Source of the DNA: Rhizobium etli CFN 42
GTDB lineage: Bacteria; Pseudomonadota; Alphaproteobacteria; Rhizobiales; Rhizobiaceae
DNA: 64,000 nt
Reading direction: 5' to 3'
Assembly: GCF_000092045.1 (NCBI RefSeq)
Contig: NC_007765.1
Location: forward strand, 372,001-436,000
Shown here: piece by piece, positions 35,402 through 45,893 of the stretch
How positions within the stretch are numbered: the first letter of the stretch is position 1
Layout: the number at the start of each line of letters is the position of its first letter
Program-made: the position numbers and the translations under genes
Notes under the pieces: model-generated
Told to the model about the DNA's origin: nothing
The model's input: the letters and a program-made list of their open reading frames with translations, nothing else
The model's database searches: none

Positions 35402-36559
35402 ATGAAAGTGGGCATCATCGGGCTCGGATTCCGGCTCGGCTACCTCGGCTACGTCTTCAAAGCGATCGATAGCAGCTTCGATATCGTCGGCTACGTGGAT
35501 CCCGATCCGGCCGGCCTTCCCGGTTTGACGGAAAAGGGCATTTCGGCCGGCAAGGCCTACGGCTCGCCGGAAGAGCTGCTCGCCTCCGAAAAGCTCGATC
35601 TCTTGATGATCGGCTCTCCCAATCACATGCATCTCGGCCATATCAGGCTCGGGCTGCAGGCCGGCCTCAAGGTCTTCTGCGAGAAGCCGATCGTCACGAC
35701 GATCGCCGAAAGCATCGAGCTTGCGCATCTGATGGCGAAGTTCGGCCATGAGCGGCTGATGGTCGGCCTGGTGCTGCGCTACTCCCCGCTTTACAAGGAT
35801 CTGCGCGCCATCCAGGCCGAGGGCAAGCTCGGCCAGATCGTCTCGATCGAGGCATCCGAACATATCGAGCCCTATCACGGCGCCTTCTTCATGCGCGACT
35901 GGCGCCGCTACGAGCGTTATTCCGGCAGCTTCATGCTGGAGAAATGCTGCCACGACCTCGACCTTTATAATGGCGTCGTCGGCGCGCGGCCGGAACGGGT
36001 CGCCAGTTTCGGCGGCCGCAAGAGCTTCATCCCGGCCAACGACCCGGCCCGCGAGGGCATCAACGACCTCGAGCTTTTCCACCGCAAGCCGAGCGGCTGG
36101 ATGGGATCGGACAAGGTGTTCGACAGCGACGCCGACATCATCGATTACCAGGTGGCGATCGTCGAATATGAAAACGGCGTCGGCATGAACTTCCACACCA
36201 ATCTCAACGTGCCCGACCAGTTCCGCCGCTTCGCCATCATGGGCTCGCGCGGCATGGCCGAAGGCGATTTCGTCCGCGGTTATCTCGACGTGCACGAGCA
36301 GCTGACCGGCAACAAGATCGTCGAAAACAAATATGCCGCCACCGAGCTCTCGCAGCATTACGGCGCCGATGAACAGATGGCGAGCGACCTCTTGGAAAGC
36401 GTGCGCACCGGGCTCGAACTGCCGGTGTCCACCCTGAATGCGCTCGAGGCCGGCATCCTGGCGCTGGCGATGGACGAAGCGAGGATGAAGAAAACCGTCG
36501 TCGACCTGCGTCCGATCTGGGACCGCTTCGACGAGGCCCTTCACGCAAGAGCGGCTTGA
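35402..36559 (+). CDS. Gfo/Idh/MocA-family oxidoreductase
   Basis: A 385-aa NAD(P)-dependent sugar or inositol dehydrogenase type. It has the Rossmann motif GIIGLGFRLGYLG (about 4-16), the EKP motif in VFCEKPIVT (about 98-106) and a C-terminal MocA domain with EKCCHDLDLYNGV, the last carrying the usual catalytic His. ATG 35402 begins exactly at the Rossmann strand; upstream in-frame residues have no support. It leads an operon with a CUT1 importer, so it probably oxidises the imported sugar. Confidence 0.9.
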   Translation: MKVGIIGLGFRLGYLGYVFKAIDSSFDIVGYVDPDPAGLPGLTEKGISAGKAYGSPEELLASEKLDLLMIGSPNHMHLGHIRLGLQAGLKVFCEKPIVTTIAESIELAHLMAKFGHERLMVGLVLRYSPLYKDLRAIQAEGKLGQIVSIEASEHIEPYHGAFFMRDWRRYERYSGSFMLEKCCHDLDLYNGVVGARPERVASFGGRKSFIPANDPAREGINDLELFHRKPSGWMGSDKVFDSDADIIDYQVAIVEYENGVGMNFHTNLNVPDQFRRFAIMGSRGMAEGDFVRGYLDVHEQLTGNKIVENKYAATELSQHYGADEQMASDLLESVRTGLELPVSTLNALEAGILALAMDEARMKKTVVDLRPIWDRFDEALHARAA

Positions 36560-36572
36560 GGACGGCGGCAAG

Positions 36573-37457
36573 ATGAGTGTCCAAAGAAGCGCCTTCATCT
36601 TCGCCTGGATCCTTCTTCTTCCGGCTGTTCTTTATGTCCTCGCCATCGTCGCCTATCCCCTGGTCGATACCTTCATTCTCTCCTTCACCGACGCGTCGCT
36701 GAAGAAGACGACCAATTGGGTCGGCTGGATCAATTACGAGAAGATCTTCAACGCCACCTTCGCCGAGGTGATCCTGCGCACCTTCGTCTGGACCTTCTTC
36801 TCGGTGGCCCTGAAAATGGTGATCGGCACATTCGGCGCCTGCATGCTGAACGCCGCCGTGCCCGGCCGCTCGCTGTTCCGGCTCCTGACCATGCCGCCCT
36901 GGATCGTGCCGATGGCGATCGGCATCTTCATGTGGGGCTGGATGTATAATGGCCAGTTCGGGATGATCTCCGGCCTTTTGCAGCGCTTCGGCCTCGTCGA
37001 TGGCCCGGTCGCCTTCCTCGCCTATGGCAGCACCGCCTTCTGGGCGACGATCGTCACCGATGTCTGGATCGGCGTACCGCTGGTGACGATCTACTTTCTG
37101 GCTGCGATCCAGTCGATCCCGAAGGATCTCTACGAGGCCGCCTGGACCGACGGCGCCGGCCGCTGGTACCGCTTCCGCCGCATCACCCTGCCGCTGATGG
37201 TGCCGGCCATCATCACCATGTCGATGCTGTCCTTGATCGCCACCTTCAACTCGTTCGACATTATCTGGATCCTGACGCAGGGCGGCCCGAGCGGCGAGAC
37301 GACGACGATGATAATCGATACCTATCAGACGGCGATCGGTTCGAAAAAATACGGCGAAGGTGCGGCCCGCGCTGTGCTAATCTGCATCTTCCTGTCGCTC
37401 TTCTGCTTCGCCTATTTCCGCGTCACCCGCCGCCTCAACCCGGAGAAGCGCGCATGA
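36573..37457 (+). CDS. Sugar ABC transporter permease, MalF type
   Basis: 294 aa, six transmembrane segments. The EAA loop DLYEAAWTDGAGRWYRFRRITLPLM is at about 188-212 and ILTQGGPSGETTTM follows. It begins 13 bp after the oxidoreductase and its end overlaps the next permease start (ATGA). It is one half of the channel of the second CUT1 importer in the window. Confidence 0.93.
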   Translation: MSVQRSAFIFAWILLLPAVLYVLAIVAYPLVDTFILSFTDASLKKTTNWVGWINYEKIFNATFAEVILRTFVWTFFSVALKMVIGTFGACMLNAAVPGRSLFRLLTMPPWIVPMAIGIFMWGWMYNGQFGMISGLLQRFGLVDGPVAFLAYGSTAFWATIVTDVWIGVPLVTIYFLAAIQSIPKDLYEAAWTDGAGRWYRFRRITLPLMVPAIITMSMLSLIATFNSFDIIWILTQGGPSGETTTMIIDTYQTAIGSKKYGEGAARAVLICIFLSLFCFAYFRVTRRLNPEKRA

Positions 37458-38311
37458 GCAGTGCTGCCATGATCGACCGTTACCGCTGGTGGGAGATCAT
37501 CCTGATCTATTGCGGCATCGCGGTGTTCCTGTTCTTCGTGTTGGCGCCCTTCGTCGAGGGCTTCCTGGTGTCGCTGAAGCCGCTCGCCCAGCTTTTCTCC
37601 TCGCCCTATCGTTTCTGGCCGGAGAACGGCTCGTTCGAAGCCTACCGGACGATGTGGATCAGCGTGCCGGGCTTCGGACGCTATATCTTCAACTCCTTCT
37701 TCATCTCGATCATCGTCACGCTGATCGTGCTCTGCCTCGTCATTCCGGCGGCCTACGCCTTCGCCAAGTTCGAATTCAAGGGCATGGGCATCCTGCTCGG
37801 CGCCTTCCTGACGGTGAACATGTTCTCCGGCGCCGTGCTGTTGATCCCGCTCTTCCGGCTGATGCGCAGCATGGGCGTGCTCAACACCTATCTCGCCATG
37901 ATCGTGCCGGGAGTCGCCTTCCTCATCCCGTCGGCGATCTGGCTGCTGCGCACCTATATGATCCGCATTCCCCAGGAGCTCAACGAAGCCGCTTTCATGG
38001 ATGGCGCCAGCCACTTCTACACGCTTCGCCGCGTCATCCTGCCCATCGCGATGCCGGGAATCATCGTCGTCGCCATCACCACCTTCATCGGCGCTTACGC
38101 CCAGCAATTCATCTTCGCGCTGACCTTTAACTCGAAGAGTGAATACATGCCCTTGCCGGTGGGGCTCTTTGCTTACTTCGGCAAGCAGGAGGTCATCTGG
38201 AACGAACTGATGGCGGCTTCATTCGTCGGCATCGCGCCGGCGATGGTCGTCATCTTCTTCCTTCAGCGTTACCTCGTCGGCGGCCTGACCGCCGGTGCGG
38301 TGAAACAATAA
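37454..38311 (+). CDS. Sugar ABC transporter permease, MalG type
   Basis: 285 aa with the EAA loop ELNEAAFMDGASHFYTLRRVILPIA (about 176-200) and the C-terminal QRYLVGGLTAGAVKQ. Start overlaps the stop of the MalF-type gene. Partner of the binding protein that follows by 46 bp. Confidence 0.93.
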   Translation: MSSAAMIDRYRWWEIILIYCGIAVFLFFVLAPFVEGFLVSLKPLAQLFSSPYRFWPENGSFEAYRTMWISVPGFGRYIFNSFFISIIVTLIVLCLVIPAAYAFAKFEFKGMGILLGAFLTVNMFSGAVLLIPLFRLMRSMGVLNTYLAMIVPGVAFLIPSAIWLLRTYMIRIPQELNEAAFMDGASHFYTLRRVILPIAMPGIIVVAITTFIGAYAQQFIFALTFNSKSEYMPLPVGLFAYFGKQEVIWNELMAASFVGIAPAMVVIFFLQRYLVGGLTAGAVKQ

Positions 38312-38357
38312 GACTAAAAAACGAGTGAACAGCTAACAACCAAACGGGAGTCACGAC

Positions 38358-39590
38358 GTGAGCATAACAATCAAGACAGGCCTTATGGCGCTCGCCTTGC
38401 TCGGTTCGACGGCATTGACCGCAGTCACTGCCCATGCCGCCGACAAGGAAATCAGCTGGATCTATTGCGGCGACACGATCGACCCGGTCCACACCAAATA
38501 CATCAAGCAGTGGGAAGAAAAGAACGCCGGCTGGAAGGTCACGCCTGAAGTCGTCGGCTGGGCGCAGTGCCAGGACAAGGCAACGACGCTTGCCGCCGCC
38601 GGCACGCCGGTGGCCATGGCCTATGTCGGCTCGCGCACCCTGAAGGAGTTCGCCCAGAACGATCTCATCGTCAAGGTGCCGATGACGGATGAGGAAAAGA
38701 AGGCTTACTATCCCCACATCGTCGACACGGTGACCTTCGAGGGCACGCAGTGGGGCGTTCCGATCGCCTTCTCCACCAAGGCGCTCTACTGGAACAAGGA
38801 TCTGTTCAAGCAGGCCGGACTGGATCCCGAGAAGCCGCCGAAGACCTGGGCTGAAGAAATCGAGATGGCCAAAACAATCAAGGAAAAGACCGGCATTCCG
38901 GGCTTCGGTCTCTCGGCCAAGACCTTCGACAACACCATGCACCAGTTCATGCATTGGGTTTACACCAACAATGGCAGCGTGATCGATGCCGACGGCAAGA
39001 TCACCCTCGACAGCCCGCAGATTCTCGCCGCGCTGAAGGCCTATAAGGATATCGTTCCCTACTCCGAAGAAGGCCCGACGGCCTATGAGCAGAACGAAGT
39101 CCGCGCCATCTTCCTCGACGGCAAGGTCGCCATGATCCAGGCCGGATCGGGCGCGGCCTCCCGTCTGAAGGAGACGAAGATCAGCTGGGGCATCACGACG
39201 CTGCCGCTCGGCCCCGATGCCAAGGGCCCCGGCACGCTGCTGATCACCGACAGCCTGGCGATCTTCAAGGGTTCGGGCGTCGAGGACAAGGCGACCGAAT
39301 TCGCCAAGTTCATCACCTCGCCGGATGTTCAGGCGGAATACGAGCTGCAGGGCGGCGCCGGCCTCACGCCGCTGCGGCCCTCGAAGAAGGTCGACGAGTT
39401 CGTCGCCAAGGACCCCTATTGGAAGCCGCTCATCGAAGGCATCAGCTACGGCGGCCCCGAACCGCTCTTCACCGACTATAAGGGCTTCCAGAACTCGATG
39501 ATCGAGATGATCCAGTCGGTCGTCACAGGCAAGGCCGAACCGGAAGCCGCACTGAAGAAGGCTGCCGGTGAAATCGAAGCCTTCAAGTAA
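38358..39590 (+). CDS. Sugar ABC transporter substrate-binding protein, family 1
   Basis: A 410-aa periplasmic protein starting at GTG 38358 with GGGAG upstream. The signal peptide ends at AHA (about residue 27). The mature part has the family-1 fold: [46 protein letters not shown] and AGSGAASRL. It contains two Cys in the mature part that are unusual for the family (YCGD, AQCQ), possibly a disulfide. Ligand unknown. A hairpin after the gene may boost binding protein over ATPase. Confidence 0.9.
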   Translation: MSITIKTGLMALALLGSTALTAVTAHAADKEISWIYCGDTIDPVHTKYIKQWEEKNAGWKVTPEVVGWAQCQDKATTLAAAGTPVAMAYVGSRTLKEFAQNDLIVKVPMTDEEKKAYYPHIVDTVTFEGTQWGVPIAFSTKALYWNKDLFKQAGLDPEKPPKTWAEEIEMAKTIKEKTGIPGFGLSAKTFDNTMHQFMHWVYTNNGSVIDADGKITLDSPQILAALKAYKDIVPYSEEGPTAYEQNEVRAIFLDGKVAMIQAGSGAASRLKETKISWGITTLPLGPDAKGPGTLLITDSLAIFKGSGVEDKATEFAKFITSPDVQAEYELQGGAGLTPLRPSKKVDEFVAKDPYWKPLIEGISYGGPEPLFTDYKGFQNSMIEMIQSVVTGKAEPEAALKKAAGEIEAFK

Positions 39591-39609
39591 GCCCTGCTGA
39601 GGCTCATTG

Positions 39610-39635
39610 GGGGTCGCGGCGCAAGCTGCGGCCCC
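39610..39635 (+). terminator. Intercistronic hairpin after the binding-protein gene
   Basis: GGGGTCGCGGC (39610-39620), loop GCAA, GCTGCGGCCCC (39625-39635); all 11 positions pair if two G-U pairs are allowed. A stem here between binding protein and ATPase genes is a common way to give more of the former. No clear T-run. Confidence 0.55.
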
Positions 39636-39682
39636 TCCCCTCTATCGAATGTGCGACGAAGACCGCCGGCGGAGACAGATTT

Positions 39683-40816
<1,134 letters not shown>

Positions 40817-40993
40817 GCTGGCTCTATTCGAGACATCCCGTCGATCATCGCTGCTGTCTGGCGCGGACATCCGCGAGTATGGCTGCAATGCTCTCTCATC
40901 TCGGCCGTTGATTAGCCCCGGTCTCGATTCAGACATCCTCCACCCAACGCGGCCTATTCATGGGATTTCCGGGAGTACGCAGCCAACGGCCGC

Positions 40994-41578
40994 CTAAGGA
41001 GAAATCACAACAAGAGCGCTGGAAATTCCCTCGCCTTCCCGGCGGTAACTGTGCGGAACGCTTGAGTCAAAATAGATGGCGTCGCCGGCATCCAGCGCCG
41101 TCTCCTTGCCGTCCACATTGACGACAACCCGACCGCTGAGCACGTAGATGAACTCAGCACTGCCATGTTGATGCGGCTCCGAGGGTGGCGAATCGATCGG
41201 GAACTCGGCGTAGAACGCCTCCATGCGGCGGTCAGCAGCGGGATAGTCCAGGCTTTCGAAGAAAAAGGCAGGGCGCTTTTCGCCCGGCGGGCTTGGAAGT
41301 TTGAGACGCTGCTCCTTTCGAACGATCGCGATGAGCGGCTCCTCCTTGTCGGCTTTGAAGAAGTGATCGAGGCCGACCCCAAAAACCATGGCGATGCGAA
41401 GCAGCGTCGGCAACGTAGGAAACATCTGCCCACGCTCGATCTTCGAAAGCATCGCGGGCGAGAGCCCTGTATGCCCCGCCAGTTGCACCAGCCCCAGCTT
41501 CTTTCTCAGGCGCAGTGCCTTGATACGAGGGCCGATCGCGTAGCGCTGAAGCTCGTTGGAGAGCGTGTCGGAAAGCAC
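40994..41578 (-). CDS. XRE-family regulator with C-terminal cupin domain
   Basis: 194 aa. The helix-turn-helix (IKALRLRKKLGLVQLAGHTGLSPAMLSKIERGQ, about 19-51) is followed by a cupin ligand domain (HQHGSAEFIYVLSGRVVVNVDG, about 137-158). It starts at GTG 41578 with AAGGAG upstream. Proteins of this layout usually sense small acids, amino acids or polyamines. It is divergent from the FAS1-TspO operon, and palindromes in the gap suggest it controls both. Confidence 0.9.
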   Translation of the reverse strand: MLSDTLSNELQRYAIGPRIKALRLRKKLGLVQLAGHTGLSPAMLSKIERGQMFPTLPTLLRIAMVFGVGLDHFFKADKEEPLIAIVRKEQRLKLPSPPGEKRPAFFFESLDYPAADRRMEAFYAEFPIDSPPSEPHQHGSAEFIYVLSGRVVVNVDGKETALDAGDAIYFDSSVPHSYRREGEGISSALVVISP

Positions 41579-41613
41579 GTCGTAAACTCCTTTTCGTTTC
41601 GGGAAACTAACAC

Positions 41614-41667
41614 GGCGAAAATTTTCACCACAAGATAATTATATTTGTCCTCACGAAAATTTGAGTG
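41614..41667. promoter_or_regulatory. Two related palindromic sites in the XRE/FAS1 gap
   Basis: GGCGAAAATTTTCACC (41614-41629) is palindromic at 14 of 16 positions. CACGAAAATTTGAGTG (41652-41667) shares the core CGAAAATTT 38 bp away. They lie between divergent starts and are good candidate operators of the XRE-cupin protein. Confidence 0.5.
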
Positions 41668-41739
41668 GCAATAAAACCGATGTTCTCCAAATGAAAATGG
41701 TGAGGTGCAATGGGCACCCGTCATCGAGAGGACAATGAC

Positions 41740-42225
41740 ATGAAAATGAAGAGCCTTTTGTTCGCTGCAGCGATGGTGTTCGGCAGCAGCTTCAGCGCAG
41801 TCGCCGCGGAGAAGGATGTTGTCAATACTGCCGTGGAGGCAGGTAAATTCAAGACGTTGGCGACCGCGCTCGAAGCGGCAGGCCTGGTCACCACTCTCAA
41901 AGGAGCAGGTCCGTTCACGGTCTTTGCTCCGACCGATGAAGCCTTCGCCAAGTTGCCGGCCGGTACCGTCGAAAGCCTGTTGAAGCCGGAGAACAAGCAA
42001 AAGCTCACCGAGATACTCACTTACCATGTGGTCGCGGGGAAGGTCATGGCTAAGGACGTGGCCGGTATCGATGAAGCGAAGTCGGTCAATGGCAAAATGA
42101 TCGACATCGACGTCGATGGCTCCACAATCAAGGTCAATGACGCCGCCGTCACCTCTGCCGACATTGCTGCCTCGAACGGCGTCATCCATGTCATCGACAA
42201 GGTGGTCATGCCGCCGGAAGGCTGA
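41740..42225 (+). CDS. Secreted fasciclin (FAS1) domain protein
   Basis: 161 aa, with a signal peptide ending near AVAA (about residue 24) and one FAS1 domain: the H1 motif [17 protein letters not shown] (about 66-82) and, near the end, [15 protein letters not shown], both diagnostic. FAS1 proteins act in adhesion, and rhizobial members (Nex18/Fas types) have been linked to symbiosis. ATG 41740 begins the signal peptide; 41710 is too early. It heads an operon of four small genes. Confidence 0.92.
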   Translation: MKMKSLLFAAAMVFGSSFSAVAAEKDVVNTAVEAGKFKTLATALEAAGLVTTLKGAGPFTVFAPTDEAFAKLPAGTVESLLKPENKQKLTEILTYHVVAGKVMAKDVAGIDEAKSVNGKMIDIDVDGSTIKVNDAAVTSADIAASNGVIHVIDKVVMPPEG

Positions 42226-42251
42226 CCGCGTCCTCGATCCGGAGAACAACC

Positions 42252-42476
42252 ATGAAAATCATCAACATTGTCACGCTCACCCTCCTAGTCGTAGGCGGGG
42301 TGAACTGGGGTCTGGTCGGGCTATTTGGCTTTGACCTTGTGGCCGCCATCTTCGGGGCTGGCTGGGCTCTCGCCCGGATTGTTTACATCCTGGTGGGGCT
42401 ATCGGCGGCCTGGCAGGTCATACCCCTGTCTTCTGCAATGGGCTCCGGCGAGTTTGCCGCTCGCCAGAACCGATAG
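42252..42476 (+). CDS. DUF378 family small membrane protein
   Basis: 74 aa with two transmembrane helices. The conserved NWGLVGLFGFDLVAAIFG followed by ARIVYILVGLSAAW is the DUF378 (YuzA) pattern. It has a ribosome site (GGAG) before the ATG and follows the FAS1 gene by 26 bp. Function unknown. It sits between a secreted FAS1 protein and TspO, so an envelope role is likely. Confidence 0.87.
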   Translation: MKIINIVTLTLLVVGGVNWGLVGLFGFDLVAAIFGAGWALARIVYILVGLSAAWQVIPLSSAMGSGEFAARQNR

Positions 42477-42530
42477 GATGTTCGGAGGGACCCGCTTACA
42501 GCGTGGGCGGTTCCCTCCATTTTTTGGCGG

Positions 42531-43025
42531 ATGGATATGAATCCCCTCCTTGTGCTGGTCGCCTTCCAGGTCGCGAGCTTTGCCGCGGCGGCTACCGGCG
42601 TGATGTTTCGGCCAGGCGACTGGTACAAGCAGCTCGACAAGCCGGATTGGCGTCCGCCGGATTGGCTGTTCGCCCCGGTCTGGACGGTTCTTTATGCATC
42701 GATCGGATTGTCGGGCTGGCTCCTATGGCGAGAGGCAGGCAATACTGGCGCAGCACTCCCGCTCGGCGTCTATGCAGTCCAACTTCTGCTCAATGCTGCG
42801 TGGTCGCCGCTCTTTTTTGGACTTCACCGGCCCGGGTTGGCCGCGGTGGAGATCATGCTGCTTTGGGCCGCGATCCTGGCGACAATCCTCCTGTTTTACC
42901 CGGCGAATGCGGCGGCTGCCTTGTTGCTTGTTCCTTACCTTATGTGGGTGAGTTTTGCAGCGGCGCTGAACCTCTCGATCTGGCGGCGTAACCGCTCGAA
43001 ACCACTATTGGAGGGCGCCCGATGA
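42531..43025 (+). CDS. tspO: TspO/MBR family tryptophan-rich sensory protein
   Basis: 164 aa with five transmembrane helices. The motif WYKQLDKPDWRPPDWLFAPVWTVLYASIG (about 27-55) and the late AAWSPLFFG and PYLMWVSFAAALNLSIW segments are typical of bacterial TspO, the homologue of the mitochondrial translocator protein. These bind porphyrins and affect tetrapyrrole and stress responses. Its stop overlaps the start of the next gene (ATGA). Confidence 0.94.
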   Translation: MDMNPLLVLVAFQVASFAAAATGVMFRPGDWYKQLDKPDWRPPDWLFAPVWTVLYASIGLSGWLLWREAGNTGAALPLGVYAVQLLLNAAWSPLFFGLHRPGLAAVEIMLLWAAILATILLFYPANAAAALLLVPYLMWVSFAAALNLSIWRRNRSKPLLEGAR

Positions 43026-43531
43026 AGGTGCGGTGGCTCGTCGTGAATGATCGGATGCAGCAAGGCTACCGATACGCTCTCGCTGCGCCAATCGGCAGCA
43101 AGTTTCATCCCGATTTCCGGCCGGAGCTGACACCCGCCGAGATGCTTGCGCTTGGCGTGTTCGGCGGCAAGTACATGACGGATTGTCGCGACGAATTCCC
43201 GGAAAGTTGGTTTGCAGAGGCCCGTCTGTCGTCGCTGCGAAAAGATCCGTCGCTGAATTGCTTCGGTGTCGACGCCAGCCAACCGCTCAGCGTCTGGCGG
43301 GCCAAGGGATGGATACACCCCGACGATCCGCGTGGCTGGTTCCAGTGGTACTGCCGCTATTACCAAGGTCGCCGCATGCCCGGCGAGGACGAGCGGCAGA
43401 TCGCCCGTTGGAAAGCCATTCGCCGTCATGTCGCTCAGCTTCGCCGAGCCTGCGAGCCTGGAGATTGCTGGTGCCGGCCGCGTCAGCGCCAGGCTTTGAT
43501 GCATTGGGCATATGACAGTCGCTCGATTTAA
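43022..43531 (+). CDS. Hypothetical protein, 169 aa, coupled to tspO
   Basis: Starts in the tspO stop codon, so it is translationally coupled. The product is soluble, rich in Trp, Tyr and Arg ([46 protein letters not shown]) and has a Cys cluster at the end. I recall similar uncharacterised bacterial proteins (beginning MKVRWL..., with [11 protein letters not shown]) but no known function. No signal peptide or membrane helix. The tail and an ATPase fragment almost touch. Confidence 0.75.
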   Translation: MKVRWLVVNDRMQQGYRYALAAPIGSKFHPDFRPELTPAEMLALGVFGGKYMTDCRDEFPESWFAEARLSSLRKDPSLNCFGVDASQPLSVWRAKGWIHPDDPRGWFQWYCRYYQGRRMPGEDERQIARWKAIRRHVAQLRRACEPGDCWCRPRQRQALMHWAYDSRSI

Positions 43532-43542
43532 TGATCATCCGC

Positions 43543-43825
43543 TGCTGCGCTGGAACATGCGCATCGAGCTTGCCAAGCTGCACCGGCAGATGAAGGCGAC
43601 GATGATCTATGTCACGCATGAGCAGGTCGAAGCCATGACGTTGGCCGACCGCATCGTCGTGCTCGACGCCGGCAACATCTCGCAGACTGGCGGCCGCTGG
43701 AGCTTTATCACAAGCCCTCCAATCTGTTCGTCGCCGGCTTTAGCAGCAATCGGAAGATGAATTTTCTGCCCGTCACCTGCAAGAGCGTCAGCGCCGCCGG
43801 CGTCGAAGTCGATTATCTCGGCCAG
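43543..43825 (+). pseudogene. Broken fragment of a CUT1 ABC ATPase gene
   Basis: About 280 bp are roughly 90% identical to 40182-40467 inside the intact ATPase gene (residues about 167-262). It starts and stops abruptly and lacks Walker A and B. Compared with the intact gene, one base is missing at about 43690 (TGGCGGCCG versus CGGCGCGCCG), which shifts the frame. It overlaps none of the neighbours. It is a decayed partial duplicate or a scar of recombination. Confidence 0.82.
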
Positions 43826-43885
43826 ACCGCCGTTCGGGGAAATTGACATGGGGTGCGACGCTGGCGAGCCCCTATTTTAAGGGTA

Positions 43886-44785
43886 TCAGCTGGCCGACGC
43901 GGCGTCGATCTGTTTCCGCATCTGGCGGATATCGCGGGCGGGCGGAGCGCCGAATTGTCGGAGGTATTCGCGGCTGAATTGGGATGCGCTCTCGTATCCG
44001 ACCGCGAAGGCGACGCCTGATGCATTATAATCGCCTCCGAGCAGCAGCCGGCGGGCCTCCTGCAGGCGAAGTTGCTTCTGGTATTGCAGCGGGCTGAAGC
44101 CGGTGATCGCCGAAAAGTGCCGGTGCAGGCTCGCCCGGCTCATGCCGCTCGCCTCGCACATGGCATCGATCCGCAATTGCTGGTCGTGATTGTCCCTGAT
44201 CCATGCGATGGCGCGGCGGATGCGGGCCAGCGGCCCCTCCGGCTGGGCGATCTGGCGGAGTAGACGCCCCTGCGGGCCTTGCAGGAGACGATAAAGCAAT
44301 TCCCGTTCAACCATGGGCGCGAGAACCGGGATGTCGGCGGGCTTGTCCAGCAGCGAAATCAACCGGAGCAGCGCATCACGAAGCTCGACCGTCATCGGAT
44401 TGATGGACAGCCCGATCTGCTCGCCATCGCTCTCCCGCTTGGGCGGCATGGCAGCCGCCAGTTCTGCCAGCAAGGCGGGATCGAGTGTCAATGAGACGGC
44501 GACATAGGGGCGATGCCGGCCGGCGTCCAACACCTGGCCCATCAGCGGCAGATCGAGGGCGCTCACCAGATATTGCGAACTGTCGTAGCTCAGAAGGCTG
44601 TCGTTGAAGGCGACGCGTTTGGAACCTTGAAGAATGAAGCAGACCATCGACCGATAAAGGCAAGGCGTCTCACCGGTCGGGCGATCGCCGACCAGCAGCT
44701 CGACGCGCGGGATCGGCGTGAGCAGCGTATCAGGCTTGGCGTGGCGCAAGGCGATTGCAAGATGCTGTTCGAAGACTTCGGTCAT
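43886..44785 (-). CDS. AraC-family regulator (AraC_N type) divergent from an SDR gene
   Basis: 299 aa, with the N-terminal AraC_N domain of the YqhC type (LYRSMVCFILQGSKRV, about 42-57) and a C-terminal double HTH (CEASGMSRASLHRHFSAITGFSPLQYQKQLRLQEARRLL). E. coli YqhC of this class activates aldehyde reductases. The divergent gene at 44958 is a short-chain dehydrogenase, so it is the likely target (inference). The 170-bp gap between them probably holds the operator. Confidence 0.9.
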   Translation of the reverse strand: MTEVFEQHLAIALRHAKPDTLLTPIPRVELLVGDRPTGETPCLYRSMVCFILQGSKRVAFNDSLLSYDSSQYLVSALDLPLMGQVLDAGRHRPYVAVSLTLDPALLAELAAAMPPKRESDGEQIGLSINPMTVELRDALLRLISLLDKPADIPVLAPMVERELLYRLLQGPQGRLLRQIAQPEGPLARIRRAIAWIRDNHDQQLRIDAMCEASGMSRASLHRHFSAITGFSPLQYQKQLRLQEARRLLLGGDYNASGVAFAVGYESASQFSREYLRQFGAPPARDIRQMRKQIDAASAS

Positions 44786-44957
44786 TCAGGGACTATGTCA
44801 GTAGCTCTGGCACTGGGCAAGCCAGTTGAGACAATTGGGCAAGATGTTGATCCGATCAGGCGCGTTTAGGTGAAGGCTTGTCGCTACCTTGCAGAGGCAG
44901 GCGGCGCTCATCGCACGCGATTTGCCGCTCGCCATTATCCTCTCTGAAAGGCAGAAC

Positions 44958-45716
44958 ATGACTGACAGAATCGCTCTCATCACCGGCGCTAGCCGCGGTC
45001 TCGGCCGCGCCATGGCGCTTCACCTCGCCGACCGTGGCGTCGGCATCATCGGCACCTACCGCACCGGCGCGGCCGAAGCCGCCGCGTTGAGGCACGAAAT
45101 CGAAGCGAAGGGCGGCAAGGCCGCCATGATCCCGCTCGACGTGACTGACACGTCGGGCTTTCCGCTCTTTACCGAAGCTGTGGCTGCGGCGCTGGACGGT
45201 ACCTTTGGCCGCGGGCAGTTCGAATACCTCGTCAACAATGCCGGCATCGGCGTCTTCGCCAATTTCGCGGAGACGACGGAAGAACAGTTCGACGCCCTGG
45301 TGGCGACCCACCTGCGTGGTCCGATCTTCCTCACGCAAAAGCTCTTGCAGCTGATCGAGGACGGTGGCCGTATCCTCAATGTCTCCTCCGGTTTCGTCCG
45401 ATTCACCCTGCCCGGCTATAGCGTCTACGCGGCAATGAAGGCGGCGACCGAGGTACTGACGCGCTTCATGGCTCTCGAACTGGGTGAGCGCAGGATCCGG
45501 GTGAATGCCATCGCTCCCGGCGCGATCGCGACTGATTTTGGAGGCGGCGCAGTGCGCGATAACGAGGCCGTTAACGCCTTCGTCGCGCAGGGCATCGCGC
45601 TCGGCCGCGTCGGCCTGCCGGACGATATCGGCAGCGCTGTCGCCGCAATCCTCTCCGACGACATGGGCTGGGCGAACGGCACCTGCTTCGATATTTCAGG
45701 TGGCCAAATGTTGTAA
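44958..45716 (+). CDS. Short-chain dehydrogenase/reductase
   Basis: 252 aa. Classical SDR features: TGASRGLG cofactor loop (about 9-16), NNAG (about 93-96), catalytic Ser in NVSSG and Tyr/Lys in YAAMK. The C-terminal NGTCFDISGGQML is typical. ATG 44958 starts right before the Rossmann fold, with an AAGG site. Substrate unknown; probably induced by the divergent AraC protein. Confidence 0.92.
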   Translation: MTDRIALITGASRGLGRAMALHLADRGVGIIGTYRTGAAEAAALRHEIEAKGGKAAMIPLDVTDTSGFPLFTEAVAAALDGTFGRGQFEYLVNNAGIGVFANFAETTEEQFDALVATHLRGPIFLTQKLLQLIEDGGRILNVSSGFVRFTLPGYSVYAAMKAATEVLTRFMALELGERRIRVNAIAPGAIATDFGGGAVRDNEAVNAFVAQGIALGRVGLPDDIGSAVAAILSDDMGWANGTCFDISGGQML

Positions 45717-45893
45717 CTGCCGCGATGGCTGCGCAACTAGCGCTTCTGCTGCACTTCGGACCGAGGGTGGCGGCAGCGCCGTAAAGCGGAACCTCTGCAG
45801 GGCTGCGGCAGAGGTCATGGAAGTCGAAGATCCATATCATATCGTGGCGAAGGCGGTCCGAGGGCGCAACCGGGTTTCCGGTTGCTGCACGCA

